From Opitutaceae bacterium (GTDB lineage Bacteria; Verrucomicrobiota; Verrucomicrobiia; Opitutales; Opitutaceae): a stretch of 64,000 bases of DNA. The position numbers and the translations under genes are program-made. How positions within the stretch are numbered: position 1 is the stretch's first letter; each line of letters begins with the position of its first letter. Of this stretch, positions 52,253 through 61,450 are shown piece by piece. Below the pieces are notes generated by a model that saw nothing but the letters and a program-made list of their open reading frames with translations, made no database searches and was not told the DNA's origin. Where the stretch lies: positions 558,001 through 622,000 of the forward strand of contig JAEUHC010000027.1 of the NCBI GenBank assembly GCA_016794785.1. Direction: 5' to 3'.

Positions 52253-53698
52253 ATGCACCTCTTCCGTTTCCTCACGCGCTTCGTCCTGCCTTTTCTCCCG
52301 CTTGCGAGCCTCGCCCTCGCCGCCGCCCCGAAGCCCAATTTCCTCCTCATCGTCGCCGACGATCTCTGCTGGCGCGACCTCGGCTTCACCGGCAATCCCG
52401 ACGTGCGCACGCCTCACCTCGACCGCCTGCGCACCGAGGGCATGCAGCTCCACGGCATGTTCACGCCCGCGACCACGTGCTCGCCTTCGCGCCACGCGCT
52501 TTACACCGGCCTGCACTGCGTCCGCGCCGGCGCCTACCCCAACCACACGCGCGCCTACGAGGGCACGCGCAGCATTTTCACCCATCTCAACACCCTCGGC
52601 TACCGCACCGGCCTCCAGGGCAAGGAGCACATCGCGCCCAAGGCCTCGTTCCCCTACGAGCACCTCGGCGGGAAAAACGCCGACGACTTCGCCGCCACGA
52701 AGTCCTTCCTCACCCGCGACGCCGCGCAGCCCTGGCTCCTCGTCTTCGCCTCCAACGATCCGCACAGCCCATGGAACCGCGGCCCCGCCGGCCTGCATGA
52801 TCCGGCCAAGCTCACCGTGCCGCCCTACCTGCACGACAACGCCACGACCCGCCGCCTCCTCGCCGACTACTACGGCGAGGTCCACAAGCTCGACTGGCAG
52901 GTCGGTCAGTTGCTCGCGCTCCTCGCCGAGACGAAGCAGGCCGACAACACCCTCGTGATCTTCCTCAGCGAGCAGGGCGGCAGCATGCCCTACGCGGGCA
53001 AGTGGAGCGTTTACGACAACGGCATCCGCGTCGCCGCGCTCGCGCGCTGGCCCGGCAAAATCGCGCCCTCCTCCAGTTCCCGCGCCCTCCTCCAATACAC
53101 GGACATCCCCGCCACCTTCCTCGCGGCCGCCGGCGCGGACCCCACGAAAATCGACACCGGCTGCCCCGACACCCGCGGCCACCGCGGCTTCGACGGCCGC
53201 AGTTTCCTCGACGTGCTCACGGGCAAAACCGATCGTCTGCACGAGGTGGTCTTTGCGCAGCACACCACCGTCGGCATCAACGGCTACAAGGCCCCCTACC
53301 CCATCCGCGCCGCGCGCGACGCCCGCTACAAATACATCCGCAATCTCGCGCCACAAAACACCTACGACATCGGCGGCATCCACCAGACCGAGCCGCTCAC
53401 CTCGTGGAAGGCGGACGCCAAAAACAACCCCGCCCTCGCCGCCCGCATCGACTGGCTCTACCACCGCCCCGCCGAGGAACTCTACGATCTCCAGGCCGAC
53501 GATCTGGAAACGAAAAACCTCGCCGCCGATCCCGCGCACGCCGCGACCAAGGCCCGCCTCTCCGCCGCGCTCGACGCCTGGATGGCCCAGCAGGGCGATC
53601 AGGGCATGGCGACCGAGATGAAAGCCCTCGAGCGCCAAGGCCCCTCCGACAACGAGACGCGCGCCGCCAAGCAGTCGAAGAAGAAAGCCAAGCAATGA
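52253..53698 (+). CDS. S1-family sulfatase with SEQG metal-site variant (481 aa)
   Basis: Exported sulfatase (alkaline-phosphatase-like fold). ATG 52253 gives the signal peptide FRFLTRFVLPFLPLASLALA behind TTCCCCCTCCCCTC. PNFLLIVADDLCWRDLGF supplies the first metal-binding aspartates. CSPSR at 76-80 is the formylglycine motif with C76 converted. The usual SDHG/SDNG segment is FLSEQGGSMPYAGKWSVYDN, the SEQG form I associate with N-sulfoglucosamine-sulfohydrolase-like members. ELYDLQADDLETKNLAADP is near the C-terminus. The stop overlaps the next sulfatase (ATGA). Substrate unknown; a sulfated polysaccharide is likely. Confidence 0.9.
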   Translation: MHLFRFLTRFVLPFLPLASLALAAAPKPNFLLIVADDLCWRDLGFTGNPDVRTPHLDRLRTEGMQLHGMFTPATTCSPSRHALYTGLHCVRAGAYPNHTRAYEGTRSIFTHLNTLGYRTGLQGKEHIAPKASFPYEHLGGKNADDFAATKSFLTRDAAQPWLLVFASNDPHSPWNRGPAGLHDPAKLTVPPYLHDNATTRRLLADYYGEVHKLDWQVGQLLALLAETKQADNTLVIFLSEQGGSMPYAGKWSVYDNGIRVAALARWPGKIAPSSSSRALLQYTDIPATFLAAAGADPTKIDTGCPDTRGHRGFDGRSFLDVLTGKTDRLHEVVFAQHTTVGINGYKAPYPIRAARDARYKYIRNLAPQNTYDIGGIHQTEPLTSWKADAKNNPALAARIDWLYHRPAEELYDLQADDLETKNLAADPAHAATKARLSAALDAWMAQQGDQGMATEMKALERQGPSDNETRAAKQSKKKAKQ

Positions 53699-55092
53699 TC
53701 CGCCGGCTCGCAGCCCTCGCCCTGTTCGCCGCCGCTCCGCTCGCCGCCGCCACGCCGCGGCCCGACCTCGTCGTCTTCCTCTCCGACGATCACGGCCAGC
53801 TCGATGCCACGCCCTACGGCGCGACCGATGTGCGCACCCCGCACATGCAGCGGCTCGCCGATGATGGCGTCGTCTTCACCCACGCCTACATCGCCTCGCC
53901 CGCGTGCGCCCCCAGCCGCGCCGCGCTGCTCACCGGCCTCATGCCCGCGCGCAACGGCGCCGAAAGCAACCACAGCTACAAACGCGACGACATCGTCTCG
54001 CTGCCGGAAAAACTTCGCGCCCTCGGCTATCAGACCGCCGCCTTCGGCAAGGTCGCCCACGGCGCCAACGATGTCGGCCGCCACGGCTTCGATGTCCACG
54101 ACCGCCGCGGCGCCGCCGCCACCGTCGAAAAATTCCTCGCGACGCGCGACCGCGCCAAGCCCCTCTGCCTCTTCATCGGCACCCACGAGCCCCACGTCCC
54201 CTGGCCCGACCTCGCCGGCTACGATCCCGCGAAGCTCAATCTCCCGCCCACGTTCGCCGACACGCCCGAGACCCGCGAATTCCGCGCGCGCTACTACACC
54301 GATGTCACCAAGGCCGACACCCAGCTCGGCGAGATCCGCGCCCTCGCCCGCACCCACCTCGACCCCGCGCGCACGCTCTTCATCTACACGAGCGACCACG
54401 GCGCGCAGTGGCCCTTCGGCAAGTGGAACCTTTACGACGCCGGCATCCGCGTCCCTTTCATCGCCGCCTGGCCCGGCGTGATCCGCCCCGGCACGCGCAC
54501 CGCCGCGATGATCCAGTGGACCGATCTCCTCCCCACCCTCATCGCCGCCGCCGGCGGCAGCGTGCCCGAGGGCATCGACGGCCGCTCCTTTCTCCCGGTG
54601 CTGCGCGGCGAGGCCGCCACCTTTCGGGACACCATCTTCACCACCCACAGCGGCGACGGCCGCATGAACGTCTATCCCATCCGCGCCATCCGCACCGCCG
54701 GGTGGAAGCTCATCCTCAACCTGCACCCGGAATTCGCGCACACCACGCACATCGACAAGGCCCTCGCCCGCGACGGCGGCCGCTACTGGATCTCGTGGTT
54801 CGAAAAGGCCCAGACCGATCCCGCCACGGCCGCGCTCGTGCGCCGCTACCACGCGCGCCCCGCGCTTGAGCTCTACGACCTCGCTGCCGATCCGCACGAG
54901 CAGCGCAACCTCGCCGCCGATCCCGCGCACGCCGCCCGCATCGCCGAGCTCCGCGCCCAGCTCACCGCGTGGATGAAAGCCCAGGGCGACCAGGAAACCG
55001 TCTTCAACGAACCACGCCTCCTCACCGACCCCGCCGCCACCCGCCCCGGCACGACCTCGTCCGCCGACATCCCCGCGCCGAAGAAGAAATAG
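53695..55092 (+). CDS. S1-family sulfatase (465 aa)
   Basis: Second sulfatase, coupled to the first by ATGA overlap. Signal peptide IRRLAALALFAAAPLAAA; PDLVVFLSDDHGQLDATPYG; the formylglycine motif CAPSR at 71-75; IGTHEPHVPWP; and the second metal segment IYTSDHGAQWPFGKWNLYDA. The C-terminal ALELYDLAADPHEQRNLAAD and a lysine-rich tail close it. It resembles heparan/N-sulfatase-like S1 groups by overall pattern. The cysteine-type motif means a formylglycine-generating enzyme must be encoded elsewhere; none is visible in the window. Confidence 0.9.
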   Translation: MIRRLAALALFAAAPLAAATPRPDLVVFLSDDHGQLDATPYGATDVRTPHMQRLADDGVVFTHAYIASPACAPSRAALLTGLMPARNGAESNHSYKRDDIVSLPEKLRALGYQTAAFGKVAHGANDVGRHGFDVHDRRGAAATVEKFLATRDRAKPLCLFIGTHEPHVPWPDLAGYDPAKLNLPPTFADTPETREFRARYYTDVTKADTQLGEIRALARTHLDPARTLFIYTSDHGAQWPFGKWNLYDAGIRVPFIAAWPGVIRPGTRTAAMIQWTDLLPTLIAAAGGSVPEGIDGRSFLPVLRGEAATFRDTIFTTHSGDGRMNVYPIRAIRTAGWKLILNLHPEFAHTTHIDKALARDGGRYWISWFEKAQTDPATAALVRRYHARPALELYDLAADPHEQRNLAADPAHAARIAELRAQLTAWMKAQGDQETVFNEPRLLTDPAATRPGTTSSADIPAPKKK

Positions 55093-55114
55093 AGCGGCGG
55101 CCTTTGCGCGCGGC

Positions 55115-56162
55115 TCACGGCTTCGGCGGTTTGGGCTTTTTCGGTCGCGCCAGCTTCTTCAGCACCTTCGTTGCCTGCTCAAAATCAGAATCCACCGCGC
55201 GTGGCTGCGAATCGAGCCAGGCCCGGTAGCGTTCGTATTCCAGCTCCGCCTTCATCTTCGCTTGTTCAGCGGAAATTTGTCCTGCGTGGTCCAGCAGTTC
55301 GTGCTCCGAGAGCTTCAGAAAATCATCCTATTTCGTAATCCAGTCCTGCATCGTCATCACCTTGCGTTGCAGTGCGCGCAGCTCGGCAAATTCGATGTAG
55401 GCGTTTACGATTCGGTTCAGCGTGCCGAGTTCGTCGCCATCGAGGTAGTTCTTGGCAATGGAGACGTCCTCCTTGCGGATGATGCCGCCGGGCCGCGTGG
55501 TGCGCAGGCCCATGAAGGGCTTGGCCGCATCCACTCGCGCATGGATCACCTCCGCCGCCGTCTGCCCGTGCGCCGCCCAGTGCATTTTGTTCTGCACCGT
55601 CGCAAAGAACTGCTGCGACTGCTCCGTGCTCGGCGTGTAGTCACACTCGTCGCGTAAATATCGAGCACCTTCTGGTAGAACCGCCGCTCCGATGAACGGA
55701 TGTCGCGGATGCGCTCCAGTTGCTCGTCGAAATAATCCTTCTGCCCCTTGCCCGGCGGGTTTTCAGCCGCTCATCGTCCATGGTGAAGCCCTTCACCAAA
55801 TACTCATTCAAGCGCCCGATGGCCCATTGTCGAAACTGCGTGCCGCGATGGCTGCGCACGCGGAAGCCGACGGCGAGCACAACGTCCAGGTTGTAGTGCT
55901 CAATCTCCCGCGCCACCTCCCGCTTACCCTCGGTTCGAACTATTCGGAATTTCCGAATAGTTGCCCCCGCCTCCAGTTCTCCCTCGGCGTAGATGCCTTT
56001 CAGGTGCTCATTCACGGTCGGCACCGTCACTTGGAACAGCTCCGCCATGAGCGTCTGCGTCAGCCAAACCGTCTCATTCTCAAACCGGCACTGGATGCGC
56101 GTGCGGCCATCCTCCGTCTGGTAGAGGATAATTTCGGACTTGGGCAATGAGTCATCGCTCAT
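55115..56162 (-). pseudogene. RhuM-family protein, inactivated by two frameshifts and a stop
   Basis: Reading from ATG 56162: SEIILYQTEDGRTRIQCRFE, VWLTQTLMAELFQVTVPTVN and REIEHYNLDVVLAVGFRVRS are typical of RhuM-family virulence-associated proteins. One A is missing near 55760-55763, after MDDERLK. One base is missing near 55640, after IYATSV. A TAG sits where KxDDFL is expected (about 55328-55330). Frame-corrected, the protein continues through QNKMHWAAHGQTAAEVIHAR and DDFLKLSEHELLDHAGQISA to KKPKPPKP and a TGA at 55115. All domains are otherwise complete, so the decay is recent. Function unknown; the family is common in mobile islands. Confidence 0.85.
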
Positions 56163-56261
56163 GGGTTCATCGTCGTCCGGCTTGGAAAATAAACGATCTG
56201 GAAATTCCCCAGTTCTACGAACTACTCGAGGCGGCGGCTTCGACCATGGATCCTTTGAGGA

Positions 56262-57869
56262 TCATTTAGCTATAGCTGGTATTTTGGGAATCGCTGCGCG
56301 CAGAGCTGCCACCGTCGAAGCGGAGTCTTTACCTCGCAACCAACGCATCACCTGGTCGTGGAATCTAACGCCAAAGACGCTACCCGCCTCAGATGCCAGA
56401 CCCTTCGATTTATAGTAGCGCAACGCCGCCTGGTAATCCTTCTCGCCGATAACGCGGGCGATTTCCTTTTCCCACTTCGCATAGATCGCCGCTGGGTCTA
56501 TCGCTGCACATGCGCCCTTGTAGGCGGCTGTTAGTGCTTCTGCCCCGTCGCCTCCTTTTCCAAACGTGCGCAAGCCAGCCTCGATTTCCATCCGAGTCAG
56601 ATTCGAGATAACGCGGACTACGTTCGTATTGAGACTGGTGAACACCCGTTCCTTAACTTTCGCGACCGCCTCAGTTGGGCTGTGTCCCAGCTTTTCAGCG
56701 GCAATGACCAATATCGATTCAAGCAGGAAAAGATTCTCGACCAGAGCAACCGGTAGCACGGCGATACCGAGTCCGTTGAGCATCTTAATATCCGCCTCCG
56801 AACGTCCGTCGTTATCGACGAGCCCGCCGCATTTGTTGTGATGCAAGCTTGGCATCTGCGTGAAACTGCAAGCCGAGTGGATGACAAGCTCGCATGAGCC
56901 GCACGAAACAACGGTGTGCTCAGGGAAGGCTTTGCCGTAGATGAAATAGTCCAAGCTGCTGCGATCACCTTCGACAAATAGTATTGGCCGGCGACTTCCC
57001 ATCACCTGCAACAGCATTGATTCGGGGAAAGCGTCTGATTCGGGAACCTCTTCCCAATCCCATTTACCGTCGGTGTATTCCCGCAGCCAAACTTTCGTGG
57101 CATCCTTTCGCGACGCAGCAAAACCCAAGTCGTGGGTGATGTATACGAACGCGCAGTCTGGCCGGGCGGACTCAACAGCGTCCCACAGGCGCGCTTGAAT
57201 GGCTCGATGGAGATGCAACTCCGGCTCATCCACGATAAGGACCCCGTCTTTCGGCACGCTCAACGCCTCACCTATGAGATGGAAAACACCACGCTCTCCG
57301 TCACTCATTTCCTTGGCGTGATACGATTTCTTGTCTTGCCGGTTTCGTGTTTCGATTCGGTTGCCGGTGATGATTAACTCGCGCGCAGGCAAAACCGCCT
57401 CCCATATCTGTTTGACTAGGTCTAAGCGTGTCTTCGGAGGAGTGACGTATTTGTCCTCCACCTGCATCGCGACGCGATATTGGTCACTCACGGTGAAGCT
57501 CTCGGACACCATGAGCGTGACGAGAGGCTCGAAATCATCGAGGAGCGCGGTGGCTGGCTTGTTCTGCCATCTGTTGTGTTGCCGATGGTGAGCAGGGTTA
57601 TCCCTGTTTGTATGGCCAGTAAACAAACGGGATTCTGCCTCCAGAAAGTCCATAGGTTGAACGCGCTCCGGAAAGACGAGGGAGCGGTGTGCCGATACGC
57701 GGTGATTCAGCTTCACATCCTGTGCGTCGAGCCATGCCCCGAAGCGCGTCTTCCCAGATCCATTTGCGCCAATCACTACAAGCACCCGATCACGAAGCGC
57801 CAGCTTGTGACCTTCTGGAAATTTCCCCGTTGGTGGCATCTGGACGTAACGTGTAGTCGATTCGCTCAT
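56262..57869 (-). CDS. AAA ATPase fused to a DUF4435/TOPRIM-like domain, PARIS-like defence protein (535 aa)
   Basis: ABC-type ATPase half: GANGSGKT at 34-41 (Walker A), SDGER at 189-193 (signature), LIVDEPELHLH from 211 (Walker B) and H246 in YITHDLGF. C-terminal half: ILFVEGDRSSLDYF (E320), GGLVDNDGRSEAD (D352, D354) and LVENLFLLE (E378), the acidic pattern of a TOPRIM-like DUF4435 nuclease. In the PARIS anti-phage system these are the separate proteins AriA and AriB, and fused versions are known. Here both lie in one protein. OLD-family nuclease is the main alternative. GC is visibly lower than in neighbours and a RhuM pseudogene is adjacent, indicating an acquired island. Confidence 0.78.
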   Translation of the reverse strand: MSESTTRYVQMPPTGKFPEGHKLALRDRVLVVIGANGSGKTRFGAWLDAQDVKLNHRVSAHRSLVFPERVQPMDFLEAESRLFTGHTNRDNPAHHRQHNRWQNKPATALLDDFEPLVTLMVSESFTVSDQYRVAMQVEDKYVTPPKTRLDLVKQIWEAVLPARELIITGNRIETRNRQDKKSYHAKEMSDGERGVFHLIGEALSVPKDGVLIVDEPELHLHRAIQARLWDAVESARPDCAFVYITHDLGFAASRKDATKVWLREYTDGKWDWEEVPESDAFPESMLLQVMGSRRPILFVEGDRSSLDYFIYGKAFPEHTVVSCGSCELVIHSACSFTQMPSLHHNKCGGLVDNDGRSEADIKMLNGLGIAVLPVALVENLFLLESILVIAAEKLGHSPTEAVAKVKERVFTSLNTNVVRVISNLTRMEIEAGLRTFGKGGDGAEALTAAYKGACAAIDPAAIYAKWEKEIARVIGEKDYQAALRYYKSKGLASEAGSVFGVRFHDQVMRWLRGKDSASTVAALRAAIPKIPAIAK

Positions 57870-58204
57870 GAGTTTGGATCGTTAGTTCTTGTCTTGTTCT
57901 ATCACGCTCAACTCCCCGCTCAGCAGCTACGGCGGCAGCGTGCCCGCATGGTGGCGAGGGTGCGGGATTCGCTAGGGTTGGTTTTTGATTTTCGCCATTC
58001 GCGGTGCGGTCAGTTCTTCGAAACGGCTGGCTTTTTTTCTTGGGCGACGCGAGGCATGGGACGGAGAGGGGCGTGGACGAAGCGCGCAGGCGGAGTGCGG
58101 GCGCGCAGCACGTCAGCGGCGGCCGCGGGACGAGGCAATGCGTTTCACAGCGGCGCGGGTGGTGGTTGGTCCGGATGCACCGCCGAAAATGCTCCCGTCG
58201 CCGC
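57870..58204. other. Intergenic stretch without a recognisable gene
   Basis: 335 bases between the start of the AAA/DUF4435 gene and the end of tspO. It should contain the promoter of the ATPase gene. No credible ORF, RNA gene or terminator is seen, and it marks a return from lower to higher GC, so the right border of the island is probably here. Confidence 0.4.
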
Positions 58205-58705
58205 TCAGGGGTTCAGTCGCCACAGCGTGCCGTTGAGCACCGCCGCAAAGCTCACCCACGCGAGATACGGCGCGAGCAGCCACGCGGCGACGCGCTGCAC
58301 CGGCCAGAACGCCACGATGGTCCACGCGATGGCGAGCCAGAGGAGAATGATCTCGGCAAACGCCACGCCGGGGCGGTGCCAGCCAAAAAACAACGGCGTC
58401 CACAGGGCGTTCAGCGCGAGCTGCGCGAGGAACCACGCCAGCGGCCGGCGTTGCGCGGCGCAGCCGCCGCGGCGCCAGACCAGCCAGGCCGCCACCGCCA
58501 TCAGCGTGTAGAGCGCCGACCAGACCGGACCAAACACCCAGCCCGGCGGATTCCACGCGGGCTTCCTGAGCGCGGCATACCACTCGCCCGGCATGAACAC
58601 CGCCCCGAGCGACGCCGCCGAAAAGCAGAGCACCAACCAGCCGGCGAGGCCCAGCACGCTGCGGGTGAGGGTCAGCGGCGGGTGAAGCAGGGCGGGCGGT
58701 TTCAT
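58205..58705 (-). CDS. tspO: TspO/MBR family protein (166 aa)
   Basis: Small five-helix membrane protein of the translocator-protein family, which binds tetrapyrroles and cholesterol-like ligands and affects porphyrin-dependent stress responses. Family signature: WYAALRKPAWNPPGWVFGPV, then WSALYTLMAVAAWLVWRRGG, LNALWTPLFFGWHRPGVAFA, and PYLAWVSFAAVLNGTLWRLN at the C-terminus. ATG 58705 gives the usual length of about 165 residues; the frame is open 13 codons upstream, but that portion has no homology character. Stand-alone gene; neighbours are unrelated. Confidence 0.93.
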   Translation of the reverse strand: MKPPALLHPPLTLTRSVLGLAGWLVLCFSAASLGAVFMPGEWYAALRKPAWNPPGWVFGPVWSALYTLMAVAAWLVWRRGGCAAQRRPLAWFLAQLALNALWTPLFFGWHRPGVAFAEIILLWLAIAWTIVAFWPVQRVAAWLLAPYLAWVSFAAVLNGTLWRLNP

Positions 58706-58842
58706 GGCACTGGGCACCGGCGAAGGCTTGGGGCCGCGGCGCATGCGTCAATGCCTCGCGTGCCGCGCGACTGCGCGGTGGCCCGGGCGGGGGTTGGGCG
58801 GAGCGACAGGATGCCTTTTGCCGGAGGAGCGCCGCGGTTGTT

Positions 58843-59556
58843 TCACGCGATCAGCAGCAGGCGCGGCGGCGCGCCCGGCGGCGGCGTGGGCGCGCGGTGG
58901 ACGCAGGGCGGCACGGGGCTGCCGGGGTATTCCGTGGCGATGCGCCAGAGGTGGCCGACGCCAAACGACCACGGCCGCGCGCCGGGCTGCGGCGCGTAGT
59001 GGAGGTCGTAACAGTTTTCGTGGAGATGCTCGCGAAACCCGGCGTCGTCCGGCCCGCCGTAGTCGCGGAGGAGCGCGGCGCGCGTCGCGGGATCGTCCAC
59101 GCGGCGCAGGGCCTCGGCGTGGGGCAGGCCCTCGCTCGGCGGGCCGTGGTAGGTGCAGAGCCACGTGTCGGCCGGCACGGGCGCGCTGTCGGCGTGGAAG
59201 GAAAACACATCCGTGGCGACCGGGCCCGGCGCATCGTCGCGCGGGTAGCCGTGGATGAGGTTGAGCACCGGATCGAGGTCGAGCGCGCGGAGGCGCTCCA
59301 GATCGGCGAGGAGCAGATCGATGGCGGGTGACGCGGCAGCGCCCACGGGCAGCGCGCGCAGGCGCGCCTCATCGAGCGCGACGAGGCCCTCGCCGGGGCC
59401 GAGCTGCGCGACGATCTCGGCAAAGCCCTCCGGCAGCGGGCGCGGCCAGCAGAGGGCGTTGACCCCATCGGCGAACGGCGTGGCGGCGAGCGCCGCAAAA
59501 CTATCCACCGTGCGGATGCACGGATAGGCGGAGAACGGGAGGACGGCGGACGACAT
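58843..59556 (-). CDS. DUF1826-like protein (237 aa)
   Basis: Soluble protein without a signal peptide. FADGVNALCWPRPLPEGFAE resembles the family's VNLAxWxRPLP opening, VFSFHADSAPVPADTWLCTY resembles its central FHxD...TYxGP block (TYHGPPSEGLP), and GHLWRIATEYPGSPVPPCVH followed by RAPTP...PPRLLLIA matches the terminal VHRSP...RLLL pattern. I assign DUF1826 from these memory-based patterns only. No biochemical function is known to me. The conserved His and Asp could bind a metal. ATG 59556 follows CCAAGCTCCGC. Stand-alone, followed by tspO on the same strand. Confidence 0.65.
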   Translation of the reverse strand: MSSAVLPFSAYPCIRTVDSFAALAATPFADGVNALCWPRPLPEGFAEIVAQLGPGEGLVALDEARLRALPVGAAASPAIDLLLADLERLRALDLDPVLNLIHGYPRDDAPGPVATDVFSFHADSAPVPADTWLCTYHGPPSEGLPHAEALRRVDDPATRAALLRDYGGPDDAGFREHLHENCYDLHYAPQPGARPWSFGVGHLWRIATEYPGSPVPPCVHRAPTPPPGAPPRLLLIA

Positions 59557-59633
59557 GCGGAGCTTGGCAGTGGGTCAGGTCGCGGGGCCGTGGGCGAGCC
59601 TGCGCAGCGGGGGTGCCGTGGAACAAGTTTGGT

Positions 59634-59658
59634 GGTGGGAGGGGCTTTACGCCCCGAC
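59634..59658. repeat. Single REP-like hairpin
   Basis: GGTGGGA followed by GGGGC-TTTAC-GCCCC and GAC. The order (GTGGGAG head, GC hairpin, GAC tail) parallels the 24-base unit at 46393-46441 and looks like a solitary member of a related family. It lies between the DUF1826-like gene and the next sulfatase. Confidence 0.5.
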
Positions 59659-59797
59659 GTGTCGCGTGGATTTCCGTCACCCGAATGTGCGTGCGCCGGG
59701 CTTTCCTGCGGGGCGAAGATAACGTATGCCTCACTGCGTGTCCCTTGGTCGGACGCGTCCCCACCCCGCACCTCCCGTCCCACTCCTCTCGTTTCCC

Positions 59798-61450
59798 ATG
59801 CGCTCCACCTTTGCGTTTCTCCTCTCGTTTTTGTCGCCGGTCTTGGTCGTGGCGGCGACGCCGGCCGCCCGGCCCAACGTCGTGATCATCCTCGCCGACG
59901 ACATGGGCTACTCCGACATCGGCTGCTACGGCGGCGAGATTCCCACGCCGCATCTCGACGCGCTGGCGAAAAACGGCCTCCGCTTCACGCAGTTCTACAA
60001 CACCGCGCGCTGCTCACCCACGCGGGCCGCGCTGCTCACCGGCCTCCACCCGCACCAAGCCGGCATGGGCACGCTGGCCGAGGACCCCGGCAAACAGGCG
60101 CAGCCGACTGCCGCCGCGGGCTATCGCGAGGTGCTCGGCCGCGACGCCGTCACGATCGCCGAAGTCCTCCGCCCCGCCGGCTACCGCACCTACCTCGCGG
60201 GCAAATGGCACCTCGGCTATCACGGCGTGGAAAAGTGGCCGCTGGCGCGCGGCTTCGAGCGCTTCTACGGGCTAATCTCCGGCGCCAGTTCCTACCACCT
60301 GCCGACGGATCCGCGCGGCCTCACGCTCGACAACACGCCGCTGCCCCCGCCCACGCAGCCGGGCTACTACACCACGGATGCGTTCACCGATCATGCGTTG
60401 GAATTCCTCGCGGCCCAGCGCGCCACCGAGCCGTTTTTCCTCTACCTCGCCTTCACCGCGCCGCACTGGCCGCTCCATGCGCGGGAAGAGGACATCAAAA
60501 AATTCGTGGGCCGCTACCGCGGCGGCTGGGATCAGCTCCGCGCGCAACGCTTCGCCCGGCAGCAGGAACTCGGGGTCGTGCCCGCCAATGCCAAGCTCTC
60601 GCCGCGCGACGACGGCGCACGCGCATGGGATGCGCTGAGCGCGGAGGAACAGACGCAGCTCGACTACCGCATGGCGGTGTATGCCGCGCAGGTCCACCGC
60701 ATGGATCACAACATCGGCCGGCTCGTCGCGCAGCTGCGCGCGCGCGGGCAGCTCGACAACACGCTGATCTTTTTCCTCACCGACAACGGCGGCTGCGCCG
60801 AGCCCTACAGTGATCTCGGCGGCGGGGCGTTCAGCGCGATCAACCAGCCCGCCGCCGCCGGCTCCGGCGGACGCAATGCCGGGACCAACGGCTCCTCCTA
60901 CGGCACAGGCTGGGCCAACGCCTCCAACACGCCTTTCCGCCGCTACAAGGCGCGCCTGCACCAGGGCGGCATCTCCACGCCGCTCATCGCCCACTGGCCC
61001 GCCGGCCTCAAGACCGCGCCGGGATCGACCACGGCGACGCTGGGCTACCTCACCGACTTCATGCCCACCGTGCTCGAGTTGAGCGGCGCGGCGTATCCGG
61101 CGGAGCTGGGCGGCCAACGCATCCAGCCGCTCGTCGGCCGCAGCCTCGCCCCGGTGCTGCGCGGTGGCGCTCTGCCCGCGGACCGCTGGCTCTACTGGGA
61201 GCAATACAACAACAAGGCCGTGCGCCACGGCCATTGGAAGGCCGTGCAACCCGCCGAGGCCAATTCGCCGTGGGAACTCTACGATCTCTCCACTGATCCG
61301 ACGGAGCTCAACAACCTCGCCGCATCGCGCGCGGACAAACTCCGCGAACTCACCGCCGCGTGGGAAGCGTGGGCCACGTCGCACCGCGTGCTGCCCAAGA
61401 CGATCTCCGCCCCGGGCGGCACGCCCAAGGCGCCGCGCAAGAAATCATGA
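59798..61450 (+). CDS. Arylsulfatase, S1 family (550 aa)
   Basis: Exported arylsulfatase. ATG 59798 follows CTCCTCTCGTTTCCC and gives the signal peptide RSTFAFLLSFLSPVLVVAA. RPNVVIILADDMGYSDIGCY provides metal-binding aspartates. CSPTR at 72-76 is the formylglycine motif. TYLAGKWHLGYHG contains the active-site lysine and histidine. LIFFLTDNGGCAEPYSDLGG is the second metal segment. 550 residues with an insertion between TDNGG and HQGGISTPLI fits the arylsulfatase-A-like planctomycete and verrucomicrobial group (S1_4-like by pattern, not tested). It is followed by a second sulfatase 97 bases later. Confidence 0.93.
   Translation: MRSTFAFLLSFLSPVLVVAATPAARPNVVIILADDMGYSDIGCYGGEIPTPHLDALAKNGLRFTQFYNTARCSPTRAALLTGLHPHQAGMGTLAEDPGKQAQPTAAAGYREVLGRDAVTIAEVLRPAGYRTYLAGKWHLGYHGVEKWPLARGFERFYGLISGASSYHLPTDPRGLTLDNTPLPPPTQPGYYTTDAFTDHALEFLAAQRATEPFFLYLAFTAPHWPLHAREEDIKKFVGRYRGGWDQLRAQRFARQQELGVVPANAKLSPRDDGARAWDALSAEEQTQLDYRMAVYAAQVHRMDHNIGRLVAQLRARGQLDNTLIFFLTDNGGCAEPYSDLGGGAFSAINQPAAAGSGGRNAGTNGSSYGTGWANASNTPFRRYKARLHQGGISTPLIAHWPAGLKTAPGSTTATLGYLTDFMPTVLELSGAAYPAELGGQRIQPLVGRSLAPVLRGGALPADRWLYWEQYNNKAVRHGHWKAVQPAEANSPWELYDLSTDPTELNNLAASRADKLRELTAAWEAWATSHRVLPKTISAPGGTPKAPRKKS

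Noticed and set aside
52253..53698. SEQG in place of SDHG as evidence for a dead sulfatase
   Set aside because: SEQG is, as I recall, the normal form in an N-sulfoglucosamine-sulfohydrolase-like group, and CSPSR is intact.
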